A stretch of 5,030 nucleotides of DNA, taken from CAMLDH01 sp966250375 (GTDB lineage Bacteria > Pseudomonadota > Gammaproteobacteria > Burkholderiales > Burkholderiaceae_D). The stretch covers positions 1 through 5,030 of the forward strand of contig CBINHE010000171.1 in the NCBI GenBank assembly GCA_966250375.1, written 5' to 3'. The notes under the pieces are model-generated. The model had not been told where the DNA came from, searched no databases, and saw nothing but the letters and a program-made list of their open reading frames with translations. Made by a program: the position numbers and the translations under genes. This document shows, piece by piece, positions 4,944-5,030 of this stretch; within the stretch, counting starts at the first letter, position 1; every line of letters starts with the position of its first letter.

Positions 4944-5030
4944 GCCGAACCATTGCATTCGCATATGCGACGCCCCTTAGAACCTGTTCTCTATCCTGCC
5001 ATCAAAGGAGAGAGGCAAGAGATCGGGTGA
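4944..5030. other. Intergenic right edge with palindrome and degenerate repeat
   Basis: After the HELAH-protein stop there is a perfect 12-bp palindrome, TCGCATATGCGA (4959-4970), without a T-run, so it is a weak terminator candidate at best. Further on, TCTC..TCCT pairs with AGGAGAGA around 4990-5013, followed by GGCAAGAGATCGGGTGA. This resembles a decayed copy of the common proteobacterial intergenic repeat with CTCTCC...GGAGAG...GGGTGA. The resemblance is from memory, and the window ends before the repeat can be fully judged. Confidence 0.4.

Noticed and set aside
1..5030. CRISPR arrays, tRNA or rRNA genes, insertion sequences with transposase, toxin-antitoxin or defence genes
   Set aside because: No regularly spaced repeats, RNA-gene signatures or relevant protein motifs were seen on either strand.

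Overview
The window is typical chromosomal DNA of a betaproteobacterium. RuvB and RuvA resemble Burkholderiales proteins, and from memory they fit Oxalobacteraceae (Herminiimonas/Herbaspirillum-like) best. That placement rests on recognising the protein sequences, not on a search. Base composition is moderate and looks even across the coding regions.

Layout from left to right. Positions 52-2116 hold a minus-strand pyrroloquinoline quinone (PQQ) operon that reads right to left as pqqA-pqqB-pqqC-pqqD. It includes the 24-codon precursor peptide gene pqqA at 2042-2116, which is easy to miss because it is so short. A terminator-like hairpin with a U-tract (1981-2020) lies between pqqA and pqqB, where it could let the cell make much more precursor peptide than enzyme. 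pqqE is not within the 51 bases after pqqD, which hold a palindromic intergenic repeat. Positions 2117-2612 have no convincing gene but hold a candidate pqqA promoter and two perfect dyads.

Positions 2613-4425 hold ruvA and ruvB on the minus strand, encoding the Holliday-junction branch-migration motor. They are split by a 166-base spacer that is mostly one long foldback: roughly 26-bp near-perfect inverted repeats bounding a 130-bp segment (3714-3843). Divergent from ruvA, on the plus strand, is a small unnamed membrane protein with an HELAH metallopeptidase-type motif (4482-4943). The right edge is intergenic and carries a perfect 12-bp palindrome and a degenerate GGAGAG/GGGTGA repeat.

How the genes work together. 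PqqA supplies the Glu and Tyr that become PQQ. PqqD presents PqqA to the radical SAM enzyme PqqE, which is not in the window. PqqB hydroxylates the released Glu-Tyr product, and PqqC performs the last ring closure and oxidation. RuvA and RuvB act together in recombination and are unrelated to PQQ. I see no sign of a new multi-gene system. The items most worth a second look are the foldback element between ruvA and ruvB and the pqqA/pqqB attenuator.
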